From Mycolicibacterium moriokaense (GTDB lineage Bacteria; Actinomycetota; Actinomycetes; Mycobacteriales; Mycobacteriaceae), in the NCBI RefSeq assembly GCF_003201655.1, contig NZ_QJJU01000002.1:186001-250000 (forward strand): a stretch of 64,000 nt of DNA, read 5' to 3'. Positions 53,542-62,541 of the stretch are shown piece by piece. The notes under the pieces were generated by a model. That model searched no databases. It was not told the origin of the DNA and saw nothing but the letters and a program-made list of their open reading frames with translations. How positions within the stretch are numbered: the first letter of the stretch is position 1; each line of letters begins with the position of its first letter. The position numbers and the translations under genes are program-made.

Positions 53542-54021
53542 TCAGCGGACCCAGCCGCTGTAGGACTTGTCTGATGTACTCCGGGAGCGCCGAGAGGAAC
53601 TCGACCCCAGCGCGGCGGCGGACGCCTGGACGAGCCAGGCGTTCACCGAGAGCCCGTCGGCGCGGGCGGCGGCGTCGACGCCAGCCCGCAGGTTCTCCGG
53701 TAGCCGCAACGTGACACGCCACGTACCGCCGTCGTCCTCGGACTCGGATGCGACGTATGCGGGCCCGTCCGCCACTTCCTCAACGCCGGAGACCGTGAAC
53801 TCCGGGTCGCGCCCCCGCAGCCGCACCTCGACCGAGCCGGGCGCGAGATCGCGCGTGATCTGCTCGGCGGCCTCGGACATCGCCTCGAGCAGCGCCAGCC
53901 GGATCGCCGACTCAAGCGGGGCGGTCAGGCGCTCGGCAAGCGCCTCGGCGTCCGGTCCCCCCGCGGCGACTGCCACAGACAGCTCGTGGCGCACCGCGTC
54001 CACGTACGGTTGCAAATCCAT
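53542..54021 (-). CDS. Ribbon-helix-helix (HicB-like) DNA-binding protein
   Basis: The 159-residue protein has a C-terminal ribbon-helix-helix (RVTLRLPENLRAGVDAAAR, ADGLSVNAWLVQASAAALG, about residues 101-138) and a helical N-terminal region. RHH proteins of this type are often annotated as HicB-like antitoxins, but no HicA toxin is adjacent. The start codon ATG 54021 sits next to repeated TGTCA sites. It likely controls its own operon with the DUF4097 gene. Confidence 0.72.
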   Translation of the reverse strand: MDLQPYVDAVRHELSVAVAAGGPDAEALAERLTAPLESAIRLALLEAMSEAAEQITRDLAPGSVEVRLRGRDPEFTVSGVEEVADGPAYVASESEDDGGTWRVTLRLPENLRAGVDAAARADGLSVNAWLVQASAAALGSSSSRRSRSTSDKSYSGWVR

Positions 54022-54051
54022 GGTGTCATGGTGACATCACTGTGGTGTCAT
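54021..54051. promoter_or_regulatory. RHH-type repeated operator upstream of the RHH gene
   Basis: TGGTGTCAT occurs twice (54021-54029 and 54043-54051) and TGTCA-TGG-TGACA (54024-54036) and GTGA-CA-TCAC (54031-54040) form inverted repeats. The array overlaps the start codon. Such closely spaced short repeats are usual for RHH autorepressors. Confidence 0.5.
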
Positions 54052-54078
54052 CGCAAGTGTCAGTTTGGCGCAGCGGTG

Positions 54079-54492
54079 CTAATCGCCGTCTAGCTGCGCC
54101 AATAGCCCGTGCATGTCCATCTGCGCGCGGTGCCCAACGACCGTGTCGCCTTGAAATCGGTCGATGTGAATCACTGCGACAGAGACCTTCTTGCCGGTTG
54201 GCGTCCGGCCCTGGAACTCGCCGGTGTGCGTCCCGACGAAGCGGCATCGCGAGATGCCGTGCGAACCGGCGACAAGGAGCTCCTCGATCTGGTGTCGGCC
54301 GTCGGGAAAGCCGAGATAGATCTCCTGCAGATGGGCCCGCCAGTCCTCCAACCCCATCGGGTCCGAACTACCGACCTCAACCACAACCCGCGGAGACACC
54401 AGCGCGTCGAACGTGGACGTGTCCTGGTTGTCGATCGACCCGTAGAGGCACTCGACCAGTTCTCGGATCGCATCGTCAGACGAATCAGCCAC
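54079..54492 (-). CDS. SnoaL-like polyketide-cyclase-type protein
   Basis: The GTG at 54492 (ADSSDDAIRELVECLYG) gives 137 residues, the normal size for SnoaL-like proteins; the longer reading frame runs into the luciferase-like gene. The pattern (RAHLQEIYLGFPDGRHQIEE, VGTHTGEFQGRTPTGKKVSV, IHIDRFQGDTVVGHRAQMDM) is that of the SnoaL ester-cyclase family. It ends at 54079, and starts 17 bases after the stop of the luciferase-like gene at 54510, so the two are an operon. Substrate unknown. Confidence 0.75.
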   Translation of the reverse strand: MADSSDDAIRELVECLYGSIDNQDTSTFDALVSPRVVVEVGSSDPMGLEDWRAHLQEIYLGFPDGRHQIEELLVAGSHGISRCRFVGTHTGEFQGRTPTGKKVSVAVIHIDRFQGDTVVGHRAQMDMHGLLAQLDGD

Positions 54493-54509
54493 GAAGCCAA
54501 CGTATCCGT

Positions 54510-55379
54510 CTAACGCACCTTCTCGATGATGGTTTCGGCGAACCGTTCGATCGGTTCGCGAAAGCGCTCGGGACCGCCGGGCGCAAGATCCACTCCCGCC
54601 CATGGGGCACCCATCACCTGGGTGATGCCGATGTCCTCGGCACGCTTGTACAGGTCGGGCGTCGGCGGTTCGAGCAGCGCCAGCAGGATGTCGAAGGGCT
54701 CATGCTCGCGTCCGTATTCGCGGCGCAGGTCCTTCAGTTTCTGGACATAGCGGACCGCGTCGTCCCAGGCGTACGCGTAACCGACCCAGCCGTCGCACTG
54801 CCGTGCCGCACGCCGAAGCGCCGCGTCGGATTCACCCCCGCACAAGATGCGCACGGGCGCCTCGGGATGGGGCTCGATCATCAGCTCAGGCACCTGGTAG
54901 TGCTCGCCGCTCCAGGACACCCAGCCGCCGCGCCACAGCGCGCGCATGGCCGGAATCATCTCGTTGAGCCGCTGGCCGCGGGTGTCGAAGTCCTGCCCCA
55001 TCAACTCGTACTCCTCGCGCATCCAGCCGACGCCGACCGCAAGCGACACCCGGCCCTGCGACACCACTGACGCCGTCGCGACCTGCTTCACGACCTCGAT
55101 CAGCGGCCGAGCGGGCGCGACGTAGACGGCATTGGAGAACCGCAGCCGGCGCGTCACCGCTGCCATCGCCCCGATGAGCACCCACGAGTCCGGCCACGCG
55201 GTGTCGGGTGACCACACCGGCTGTCCCGTCGGCGAATCGGGATACGGCGACGCGAGCTCACGAGGATAGATCATGTGGTCCGAGCAGACGATCCCGTCGT
55301 AGCCCGCCTCGTCGAACATTCGCGCCACCGCGAGGACATCCGATGTCTGCATGAACGCCGTGCCGCTCCAAAACTGCAT
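54510..55379 (-). CDS. LLM-class F420-dependent oxidoreductase
   Basis: The 289-residue TIM-barrel protein has the luciferase-like F420 family signature: GYDGIVCSDHMIYPRELAS (about residues 26-44), SLAVGVGWMREEYELMGQDF (about 111-130), RILCGGESDAALRRAARQCD and GWVGYAY. Many mycobacterial members use F420 to oxidise alcohols or hydride-transfer to unsaturated rings. Substrate is unknown. The gene pairs with the SnoaL-like gene downstream; the divergent region to the SDR pseudogene has no obvious operator. Confidence 0.82.
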   Translation of the reverse strand: MQFWSGTAFMQTSDVLAVARMFDEAGYDGIVCSDHMIYPRELASPYPDSPTGQPVWSPDTAWPDSWVLIGAMAAVTRRLRFSNAVYVAPARPLIEVVKQVATASVVSQGRVSLAVGVGWMREEYELMGQDFDTRGQRLNEMIPAMRALWRGGWVSWSGEHYQVPELMIEPHPEAPVRILCGGESDAALRRAARQCDGWVGYAYAWDDAVRYVQKLKDLRREYGREHEPFDILLALLEPPTPDLYKRAEDIGITQVMGAPWAGVDLAPGGPERFREPIERFAETIIEKVR

Positions 55380-55418
55380 CTTGTTTCTCTATCGCGGATT
55401 TCGGGCAACATCAATGGC

Positions 55419-56254
55419 CTACTTGACGGTGAACCCCGCATCGACCGGCAGAGTGATGCCGGTGATGTAGCGACCCGAGTGGCTGCAGAGATAGACCATC
55501 GCCTCGCTGATATCACTGGCTTCGATGAGGGGAACGGGCATCAGGTTCTCGAATCCGGCACCGTACTCAGGCTGCTCCTCCAGCAGCTGACCGACTTGCT
55601 CGTTGACGATCATCGGACTGTTCAATCCTGTGGGGTGCACAGTGTTGACGCGAATGTTCTTCTCCGCCAGAGCATTCGCGTAGATCCGCATCAGGCCCAC
55701 CACGCGGTGCTTGGCCGCTATGTAGCCGGCCCCGCCGTGAGTCCTCTGGCTGAACTTTGCGTGCATACCCGAGAGCCCGGCGACCGAGCTGGTGATCACG
55801 ATCGCTCCGCCGTCTCCATGTTCGAGAAGTGCAGGCAGCGCCGCCTCGATCGTGTAATACACGCCCTTGAGCATCACGTCGACCGCGTCGACGAACGCAG
55901 ATGTCTCCTTCGCCTGCTCACCGACCATCGGCAGGATCCCGGCGTTCGCGAGCACGAAATCGACGCGGCCGAGTTCCGCCACACCGTTGGCGACCGCCTT
56001 CTTCAGCCGTTCGAAATCGCGGACGTCACCCTGTTCGGCCACGATGCGACGGCCGGTCTTCTCGACCAGATTGACTGTCTCGTCGAGATCCTCCGGAGTG
56101 GACATCGGATAGCCCACGCTGGGCATCTGATCGCAGAGGTCGAACGCGATGATGTCGGCGCCTTCTTCGGCAAATCGGACGGCGTGTGTGAGCGGCCCTG
56201 TCCCCGTGCCGCGCCGCTGATGAAGGCGACCTTGCCCTCGAAATGCCCCGCCAT
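55419..56254 (-). pseudogene. Short-chain dehydrogenase with a 2-base frameshift near the N-terminus
   Basis: The start ATG 56254 reads MAGHFEGKVAFISGAARGQG, the start of an SDR cofactor loop, then shifts out of frame after RSH. The rest of the protein (AVRFAEEGADIIAFDL onward) continues in another frame to 55419 with catalytic Ser in VITSSVAGL and Tyr/Lys in YIAAKH. An extra dinucleotide in the GTGTGTG tract (56184-56190) explains it: 836 bases remain, two over a multiple of three. Removing two bases gives a continuous 277-residue SDR of the mycofactocin-type (long insertion before YxxxK). A sequencing error or real decay cannot be separated here. Confidence 0.75.
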
Positions 56255-56275
56255 GGTGATCCCCCAATGCGCGAC

Positions 56276-56303
56276 GTGACGCTACCGCGTCGGTGAGCGT
56301 CAC
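56276..56303. promoter_or_regulatory. Inverted repeat upstream of the SDR gene
   Basis: GTGACGCT (56276-56283) and AGCGTCAC (56296-56303) are perfect 8-base inverted arms with a 12-base spacer, 22 bases upstream of the SDR start. GGTGA-GCG-TCACC (56292-56304) overlaps the right arm. No regulator gene is next to it. Confidence 0.35.
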
Positions 56304-56402
56304 CGGCAGCAATCCGCAGACGTCGTGGCTGCGGGTGTACGGCGCTGCGTAGTAGTCCTATGCCAGAATGAGCGCAGACTTCAGCGACCGTGAGGAGCAA
56401 CC

Positions 56403-56657
56403 GTGGCCAACACCGAGGTGGAACGACACACCGGCGTCGACGTCGAAGATGTGCCGTCCGCGGAGTGGGGCTGGTCCAAGGAGAACTACAAGTGGATCCA
56501 CATCGGCGGGCTGTTGTCGGCCGGGTTCCTGCTGCTGATGCTCCACGGCAACCACGTCGGTCACATTGAGGACGTGTTCCTGATCTTCTTCGCAGCCCTG
56601 CTCGTTTTCGTGGTCGTGCGGGACTGGTGGCTGCGCCGTCGCGGCTGGATCAGGTAG
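56403..56657 (+). CDS. DUF2631 small membrane protein
   Basis: The 84-residue protein starts at GTG 56403 ([18 protein letters not shown]), preceded by GAGGAGC. It has two hydrophobic segments ([19 protein letters not shown] and [20 protein letters not shown]) with conserved His between. It corresponds to Rv2876, which follows mpt70 in M. tuberculosis. Function unknown, likely a membrane protein. It is convergent with the hypothetical at 56669. Confidence 0.75.
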   Translation: MANTEVERHTGVDVEDVPSAEWGWSKENYKWIHIGGLLSAGFLLLMLHGNHVGHIEDVFLIFFAALLVFVVVRDWWLRRRGWIR

Positions 56658-56668
56658 CGATCCGCGAA

Positions 56669-57253
56669 TCAGACGGAGCGCAGCGGGCGCAGTGATCCGG
56701 CTCCGACTCGAAACAGCATCTCCGTAGGGCTGACCGAATCCGTCGAAACATCGGCGGCGGTCAGGGCGTGCGACTTGAACGCCCGCGCCGCCGGGCTCAC
56801 CCGGTGCGGGACGGGGTCCGCCTGACCACCAAGTTCAGCAGGCCACTGGCTGCCCCACACGATGACTTCGGTGAGTCCGCGCTTCAACGCCCCAAGTATC
56901 GCCTCGCGCACGCGCACGTCGGCGGCCAGGAGATCGGCGCTAACGGCCAGCGCCCCGACTCGCGACGCGCTCCTTGCCATCGCGAGGAAACCATCGTTGA
57001 GATCCAGCGCACTGGCGCCGAGAATCGCGAGCGGTCGGGGGTCGGCACCGTCAGCGACCATCACGTTGACGTCCCACCCGGCCCTCGCGCGGTCGCACAG
57101 CCATCCGCCTGCCGACTGCAGCACGTCCTCCGCGGTGGCCGCGATGACATCGAGTTGGTACCGGAGGATCCTGCCCGCGCCTGCGGGCAAGCGATCGACC
57201 GGGCCGATGCCCGCAGGGATCTCCTCATCGGCGGTAAAGGATCGGGTTGCCAT
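56669..57253 (-). CDS. Conserved hypothetical actinobacterial protein
   Basis: The ATG at 57253 (MATRSFTADEEIPAG) gives 194 residues; a longer frame starting at 57289 is not supported by a ribosome site. The protein has a mixed helical pattern (AGAGRILRYQLDVIAATAED, RPLAILGASALDLNDGFLAM, VIVWGSQWPAELGGQ). I do not recognise a family. It lies between the DUF2631 gene and the acyltransferase gene on the opposite strand, and no operon partner is evident. Confidence 0.5.
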   Translation of the reverse strand: MATRSFTADEEIPAGIGPVDRLPAGAGRILRYQLDVIAATAEDVLQSAGGWLCDRARAGWDVNVMVADGADPRPLAILGASALDLNDGFLAMARSASRVGALAVSADLLAADVRVREAILGALKRGLTEVIVWGSQWPAELGGQADPVPHRVSPAARAFKSHALTAADVSTDSVSPTEMLFRVGAGSLRPLRSV

Positions 57254-57299
57254 GGGTGTCCTATCCACGATGTCGTCCAACTGAGGCACAACAAAGAGC

Positions 57300-57414
57300 G
57301 TGACACTTTAGCGCGGTTCTGTAAAGGTCGGATTGTCGGCTCAAGATGGCATCAACCATTCGCGAGAGTATGGAATGCCTCACAATGACGTGACATCTAT
57401 CGCTAGATCTGTAA
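57300..57414. repeat. Two copies of a GTGACA-N12-TCTGTAA element
   Basis: GTGACA-N12-TCTGTAA occurs at 57300-57324 and again at 57390-57414, exactly 90 bases apart, in the 246-base gap before the acyltransferase gene. A TCTGTAA also lies just before the DUF427 start (59869-59875). The function is unknown; a regulator site is the simplest guess. Confidence 0.4.
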
Positions 57415-57499
57415 CGCTGATGCCACGGGGCGGCCATAGCCGGGAAGGTTTCATCCTCTCGAGCACGGGGCCGGACAACAATCAACATGGGGGCTTGTA

Positions 57500-58327
57500 A
57501 TGCCATCAGTACAGCTGGTTAAAGATCAGGTGGACAAAGAGATTCCGGAGATCGCCAAGTGGGATCCGGACCTCACTAAACGAGTCGTCGAAATCCTGCG
57601 GCCGGTCGCCAAGCGATACTTCCGCTCGGAGGTCAAGGATCTCGGCCGCATACCCGTCGGCGGGGCCCTGCTCGTCTCCAACCACTCGGGTGGTTCGACG
57701 ACGACCGACGTGCCGATTTTCGCGGTGGACTTCTACGACCGGTTCGGCTATGACCGGCCGCTCTACACACTGAGCCACGACATCCTGTCCGTCGGGCCGA
57801 CCAAGAAGCTTTTCCATCAGCTCGGGGTCATTCCGGCCAGCCGGGAAAATGCCGCAGGAGCACTCGCCGACGACGCCGCGGTGATGGTCTTTCCCGGCGG
57901 GGACTACGACGCGACGCGGCCGACGCGGTCGCAAAACGTTATCGATTTCAACGGCCGCACCGGATACGTGCGGACGGCCATCGATGCTGGTGTGCCGATC
58001 GTGCCCATCGTGTCGATCGGCGGGCAGGAAACGCAGTTCTTCCTGACTCGCGGCACCTGGCTCGCCAAGCGGATAGGCATCATCAAGCGGCTGACCCGCA
58101 GCGAGCTCGTACCGATCGCGGTGGGATTCCCATTCGGGGTGACGCTCGGCGGAATGAACCTGCCGTTGCCAAGCAAGATCATTACGCGGGTGCTCCCTGC
58201 CATCGACATCACCGCTCGATTCGGCGAGGACCCGGACGTCGCCGAGGTGGATGCCTATGTCCGCAAGGTGATGCAGAAGGGCTTGGACAGGCTGGCTGAG
58301 CAGCGCCGCTTTCCTGTGCTGGGCTAG
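57500..58327 (+). CDS. Lysophospholipid acyltransferase-family protein (PlsC-like)
   Basis: The 275-residue product has the acyltransferase motif I HX4D as NHSGGSTTTD (about residues 60-69), followed by VFPGGDYDATRP (motif III) and VPIVPIVSIGG. The motifs and length match the PlsC-like family that acylates glycerophosphate or diacylglycerol precursors. There is no clear transmembrane anchor. The ATG 57500 lies a few bases after GGGGGC. It is convergent (3-base gap) with a WS/DGAT gene, suggesting related lipid synthesis, though the transcription is opposite. Confidence 0.78.
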   Translation: MPSVQLVKDQVDKEIPEIAKWDPDLTKRVVEILRPVAKRYFRSEVKDLGRIPVGGALLVSNHSGGSTTTDVPIFAVDFYDRFGYDRPLYTLSHDILSVGPTKKLFHQLGVIPASRENAAGALADDAAVMVFPGGDYDATRPTRSQNVIDFNGRTGYVRTAIDAGVPIVPIVSIGGQETQFFLTRGTWLAKRIGIIKRLTRSELVPIAVGFPFGVTLGGMNLPLPSKIITRVLPAIDITARFGEDPDVAEVDAYVRKVMQKGLDRLAEQRRFPVLG

Positions 58328-58330
58328 CGG

Positions 58331-59767
58331 TCAGCCAGCCGCTGCGGCCAATGGCATCGCCGAGCCGACGGGCGTCAGGTTGGTGGACAGCCCTGCAGCG
58401 CTTCTGATTTCGGTAAAGGCGTCGATCATCGCGTCGGTTGCTTCATGCGGGTCGTCCAGGGTGAGGTCGTCGGTCAGCACCGAGATGGCGAGTTGGTCGA
58501 CATAGCTCCATACGGTGATGTTCATGCCGCTGCCCGATACCACCGGGCCTACGGAATAGATCTCGCTGACGATCGCACCCTCGATGTCGCCCCGCTGTCG
58601 TGGACCCGGCACGTTCGAAATGGTCAGGTTCATGACGCTTGCCGACTCAACGCGTTTCGCCTGCCTGCGGAAGACCCCAGGCGCGAGTGCCGTGGGCAGG
58701 TAGGACATCCACGCAGGCAGCAAGGTCGGCCCAAGCAAGTGGTGATCCTCCTTCGCGATGGTGGTGGACAGCGCGGTCAACCGCACCCGCTCCAGCGGGT
58801 CTTCGACGTGCACCGGCAATGACGGCGTTATGTAGGTGAACTCGTTGCCTACCAACCGTTCCGGCGACGTGTTGTAACTCACCGGCACACCGGCGATGAG
58901 CGGTGAATCTGCCCGGCCGTCGTAGCGCAGCAGGAGCCGGCGCAGTGCACCCGCTGCCATCGCCAACACGATGTCGTTGAGCGTGACCCCGAGATGCTTG
59001 CTGGTTTCCTTGACGTCGGCGAGCGCAAGCGGTGCCGTCGCGAATCGGCGCCCAGGGCTCACCACGTGGTTGATGAAGCACGCCGGCGGGGCGAAGTTGC
59101 GGGCCAGATCGGGATGCCGGCCCCGCTCCCTGGACCGGCGACGGACCCGCGAAACCCCTTCCGCCGTCTCCCTCACCAGCCGCGGTAGTTTCCGGATGAG
59201 TCCCACATGGTCGCGGCCGGCGGCCTTCAACAGATCCACGCGTGTCCACGGAGCGTCAGCGCAGTCGGACAACCGAACATCTGAGGCCGGCTCAAGGGGC
59301 CCGATCGCCGCGGCCATCTGATTTGCCGACGCGACGCCGTCCGCCAGCACATGGTGGACCTTGTGGATGGTCGCTATGCGGTTGTCGGCAAGGCCTTCGG
59401 CAACGTACATCTCCCACAAGGGACGACTGCGATCCAGCGGGGTACTGGCGATCTCGCCGATCAGCTGATCCAGTTCACGACGTCCACCGGGCGCAGGCAC
59501 CCGCACCTGGCGAACGTGATAGTCGAAGTCGATGTCGTCGTTGACTACCCACATCGGGTGATGCAGCTTCAGCGGGACGTCGACGAGCTGATGGCGAAGC
59601 GGGGCCATCGCTTGCAGCCGCGGATACGCAATCTGGCGGAACAGGTCGAAGCTGTATCCACCCTCGAAGCTGGACACGTCGAGCACACCGATCTTCAGTG
59701 TGTGCATATGGATCTCAGGTGTCTCGGTGTAGAGCATCAACGCGTCCACACCGTTGAGTCGCTTCAT
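58331..59767 (-). CDS. Wax ester synthase / diacylglycerol acyltransferase (WS/DGAT)
   Basis: The ATG at 59767 (MKRLNGVDALMLYTET) gives 478 residues, matching the family start MxRLxGxDA; an ATG at 59803 would add 12 unrelated residues. The catalytic HHxxxDG motif is HHVLADGVASANQM (about residues 135-148), and NLTISNVPGPRQRGD is also typical. It acylates diacylglycerol or a fatty alcohol, making storage lipids in mycobacteria. The adjacent PlsC-like acyltransferase supports a role in triacylglycerol synthesis. Confidence 0.88.
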   Translation of the reverse strand: MKRLNGVDALMLYTETPEIHMHTLKIGVLDVSSFEGGYSFDLFRQIAYPRLQAMAPLRHQLVDVPLKLHHPMWVVNDDIDFDYHVRQVRVPAPGGRRELDQLIGEIASTPLDRSRPLWEMYVAEGLADNRIATIHKVHHVLADGVASANQMAAAIGPLEPASDVRLSDCADAPWTRVDLLKAAGRDHVGLIRKLPRLVRETAEGVSRVRRRSRERGRHPDLARNFAPPACFINHVVSPGRRFATAPLALADVKETSKHLGVTLNDIVLAMAAGALRRLLLRYDGRADSPLIAGVPVSYNTSPERLVGNEFTYITPSLPVHVEDPLERVRLTALSTTIAKEDHHLLGPTLLPAWMSYLPTALAPGVFRRQAKRVESASVMNLTISNVPGPRQRGDIEGAIVSEIYSVGPVVSGSGMNITVWSYVDQLAISVLTDDLTLDDPHEATDAMIDAFTEIRSAAGLSTNLTPVGSAMPLAAAAG

Positions 59768-59885
59768 CCCACCCCGTTCGCCAGGCCCCGCTCCCCATTT
59801 CACCCTTCGCGCGCTCTTGCCACACGACTTCGGTCAACATTGAGGTAGGCATGGCACTGTGCCCAAAATCTGTAAAGCTGAGGAG

Positions 59886-60563
59886 ATGAGTCTTGTCGCC
59901 GGGCGCGGACCGCTCAGCAAGGATCCCGCCGGCTGGTTCTCATCGCCCCTGCCTGACGATCCGGTCTTCGTCGAACCACATCCGCGGCGCGTTCAGGCCA
60001 TCCGCGACGGCCATGTGGTCATCGACACCGAGCGGGCGCTGATGGTGCACCGCCGCGATCACCCGCTGAGCTACGCATTTCCGGCCGACGAGATCGGCGA
60101 CCTTCCCAGTGACCCAGAACCGCAGGCGCCGGGATACGTCCACGTGCCATGGGATGCGGTCGACACCTGGGTTGAGGAGGGACGCACGCTCGTTCACTAC
60201 CCACCGAATCCGTATCACCGCATCGACTGCCGACCGACGAACCGAGCGCTTCGGGTCACCGCCGCAGGTGCCACCCTCGTCGACACCTCAGACACGGTGA
60301 TCGTGTTCGAGACTTCGCTGGAACCGCGGCTCTACGTCGATCCATCGCTAGTCCGGACCGACCTTTTGCGGCGCACCGATACCAGCAGCTACTGCAATTA
60401 CAAGGGCTACGCGACGTATTGGGCGGCGGTGGTCGGCGACACCGTCGTCGACGATGTGGCCTGGAGTTATGAGGACCCGCCGCCCGAATGCCTGCCCATC
60501 AAGGGACACCTCAGCTTCGACGCCGCGCGTGCCGATGTCATCGCCGAGCTACCCGGAGTGTGA
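59886..60563 (+). CDS. DUF427-domain protein
   Basis: The start ATG 59886 (MSLVAGRGPLSKDPAG) is preceded by GAGGAG and gives 225 residues. The family features are two DUF427 repeats (FVEPHPRRVQAIRDGHVVID, RALMVHRRDHPLSYAFPADE, and RALRVTAAGATLVDTSDTVI, SSYCNYKGYATYWAAVVGD). The second has the conserved CxxKG (CNYKG) that is typical. Its function is unknown. It is divergent from the WS/DGAT gene and ends in the TGACGCGCGTCA palindrome. Confidence 0.78.
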   Translation: MSLVAGRGPLSKDPAGWFSSPLPDDPVFVEPHPRRVQAIRDGHVVIDTERALMVHRRDHPLSYAFPADEIGDLPSDPEPQAPGYVHVPWDAVDTWVEEGRTLVHYPPNPYHRIDCRPTNRALRVTAAGATLVDTSDTVIVFETSLEPRLYVDPSLVRTDLLRRTDTSSYCNYKGYATYWAAVVGDTVVDDVAWSYEDPPPECLPIKGHLSFDAARADVIAELPGV

Positions 60564-60595
60564 CGCGCGTCACAGTCGACTGGTTGACCTCGTAC

Positions 60596-60617
60596 CCTAC
60601 GGTTCCGTCACCGTAGG
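60596..60617. promoter_or_regulatory. CCTACGG palindrome upstream of the acyl-CoA dehydrogenase gene
   Basis: CCTACGG (60596-60602) and CCGTAGG (60611-60617) are perfect inverted 7-base arms with an 8-base spacer; an inner ACGG-TT-CCGT repeat (60599-60608) overlaps the left arm. It lies 77 bases upstream of the TTG start. A TetR-type fatty acid regulator is the plausible binder. Confidence 0.5.
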
Positions 60618-60693
60618 TTGCGCCTGGTTACGGTTGCGTACGTTTTCCCTGGTAGGCCACACTTTCCTCCAGTTCTAAGCGGAGGGAAATGCG

Positions 60694-62526
60694 TTGGGGC
60701 ACTACATCACCAATGTTCGTGACATCGAGTTCAACTTGTTCGAGGTGTTGAATCTCGGCGACGTTCTCGCCGCGGGTGGCTACGGCGATCTCGACGTCGA
60801 CACCGCGCGCACGATGCTCAGCGAGGTCGCGCGGTTGGCGGAGGGGCCGGTGGCGGAGTCGTTCGCCGCCGCGGACCGCCATCCGCCGGTCTTCGACCCG
60901 GACCGCCACACCATCAGCGTGCCCGGCGAATTGGCGAAATCGGTACAGGCGGCCAAGAACGCGGAGTGGTGGCGGATCGGCATCGCCGAGGAGATCGGCG
61001 GTGTGCCCGCGCCCGCGCCGCTGACGTGGGCGATCCACGAGATGCTGATATGCGCCAATCCATCGGCAACCTTCTGGTACGAACTGGGCCCTGCGATGGC
61101 CAACGCGCTCTACATCGAGGGCAACGAACAGCAGAAGCGTTGGGCCGCAATGGGCGTGGAGCGGGGCTGGGCGGCGACTATGGTGTTGACCGAGCCGGAC
61201 GCCGGCTCCGATGTCGGCGCTGGCCGCGCCAAGGCCTTCGCCCAACCCGACGGCACGTGGCACATCGAGGGCGTGAAGCGATTCATCTCCGGTGGCGATG
61301 TCGGCGATACCGCCGAGAACATCTTCCACCTTGTGTTGGCGCGGCCCGATGGGGCCGGCCCCGGCACGAAGGGCCTGAGCCTGTTCTACGTGCCGAATTA
61401 TCTGTTCGATCCAGACACGCTCGAACTCGGTCCCCGCAATGGCGTCTTCGCGACCGGCCTGGAACACAAGATGGGCCTGAAGTCCTCCCCCACATGCGAA
61501 TTGACGTTCGGCGCGCACGGGATCCCCGCTGTGGGCTATCTAGTGGGCGACGTCCACACGGGCATCGCTCAGATGTTCACTGTCATCGAGAACGCGCGGA
61601 TGACGATCGGCGTCAAGTCGACGGGCACCCTGTCGACCGGGTATCTCAACGCGTTGGCGTTTGCGAAAGAACGGGTGCAGGGCGCTGACATGACCCAGAT
61701 GACCGACAAGGCCGCACCGAGGGTCACGATCATTCACCACCCGGATGTGCGCCGCAGCCTGATGACGCAGAAGGCCTACGCCGAGGGTCTGCGCGCGCTG
61801 TACATGTATGCCGCCGCGCATCAGAACGACGATGTCGCCCTGCAGGTTTCGGGCGCCGGCCACGACATGGCGCACCGTGTCGACGACCTGCTGCTGCCGG
61901 TGGTCAAGGGCGTGGGCTCCGAACGCGCCTACGAAATCCTGACCGAGTCACTTCAGACCTTCGGCGGTTCGGGCTTCCTGCAGGACTACCCGATCGAGCA
62001 GTACATTCGCGACGCCAAGATCGACTCGCTGTATGAGGGCACGACCGCGATCCAGGCGCTGGACTTGTTCTTCCGCAAGATCGTTCGCGACCGCGGCGAG
62101 GCTCTGGCACACGTAACGGCCCAGATCAGCAAGACCATCGACACCTGCGACGCGGCGCTGCAACCCCAGGCCGACCTGGTGCGCACCGCACTGGAAGACG
62201 TCCAGGCGATGACGGCCACGTTGACCGGCTACCTGATGGCCGCGTCCGAAGAGTCCACGGAGATCTACAAAGTCGGCCTCGCCTCGGTCCGGTTCCTTCT
62301 CGCCGTCGGGGATCTGCTGATCGGTTGGCTGTTGCTTGTGCAGGCCAACGTGGCCCAAGCGGCGCTGTCCGCCGGTGCCTCGAAGGGCGATGAGGCGTTT
62401 TATCGAGGCAAGATCGCCACCGCGAGGTATTTCGCAGCCAACATGCTGCCGCGCATCAGCGGACTTCGCGGCATCATCGAAAACCTCGACGACGAGATCA
62501 TGCGCCTACCGGAAGCGGCGTTCTAG
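60694..62526 (+). CDS. FadE5-like acyl-CoA dehydrogenase
   Basis: The 610-residue product aligns from memory over the full length with FadE5 (Rv0244c, 611 residues): [49 protein letters not shown], and [19 protein letters not shown] (catalytic Glu region; [12 protein letters not shown]). It oxidises acyl-CoA to enoyl-CoA using FAD and an electron-transfer flavoprotein. The start is TTG 60694 with GGAGGG upstream: the only start that keeps GHY at the N-terminus, as in FadE5. A nearby ATG at 60689 is in a different frame. The regulator may be the TetR gene at 62615. Confidence 0.88.
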   Translation: MGHYITNVRDIEFNLFEVLNLGDVLAAGGYGDLDVDTARTMLSEVARLAEGPVAESFAAADRHPPVFDPDRHTISVPGELAKSVQAAKNAEWWRIGIAEEIGGVPAPAPLTWAIHEMLICANPSATFWYELGPAMANALYIEGNEQQKRWAAMGVERGWAATMVLTEPDAGSDVGAGRAKAFAQPDGTWHIEGVKRFISGGDVGDTAENIFHLVLARPDGAGPGTKGLSLFYVPNYLFDPDTLELGPRNGVFATGLEHKMGLKSSPTCELTFGAHGIPAVGYLVGDVHTGIAQMFTVIENARMTIGVKSTGTLSTGYLNALAFAKERVQGADMTQMTDKAAPRVTIIHHPDVRRSLMTQKAYAEGLRALYMYAAAHQNDDVALQVSGAGHDMAHRVDDLLLPVVKGVGSERAYEILTESLQTFGGSGFLQDYPIEQYIRDAKIDSLYEGTTAIQALDLFFRKIVRDRGEALAHVTAQISKTIDTCDAALQPQADLVRTALEDVQAMTATLTGYLMAASEESTEIYKVGLASVRFLLAVGDLLIGWLLLVQANVAQAALSAGASKGDEAFYRGKIATARYFAANMLPRISGLRGIIENLDDEIMRLPEAAF

Positions 62527-62541
62527 TCACTAACGCCGCCC

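Noticed and set aside
53542..54021. Classical HicAB toxin-antitoxin system
   Set aside because: The RHH part is HicB-like, but no HicA toxin is adjacent; the partner is a DUF4097 protein.
60561..60572. TGACGCGCGTCA perfect palindrome at the end of the DUF427 gene
   Set aside because: It includes the stop codon and is short and GC-rich; in this composition such palindromes arise by chance. It could still be a regulator site but nothing supports it.
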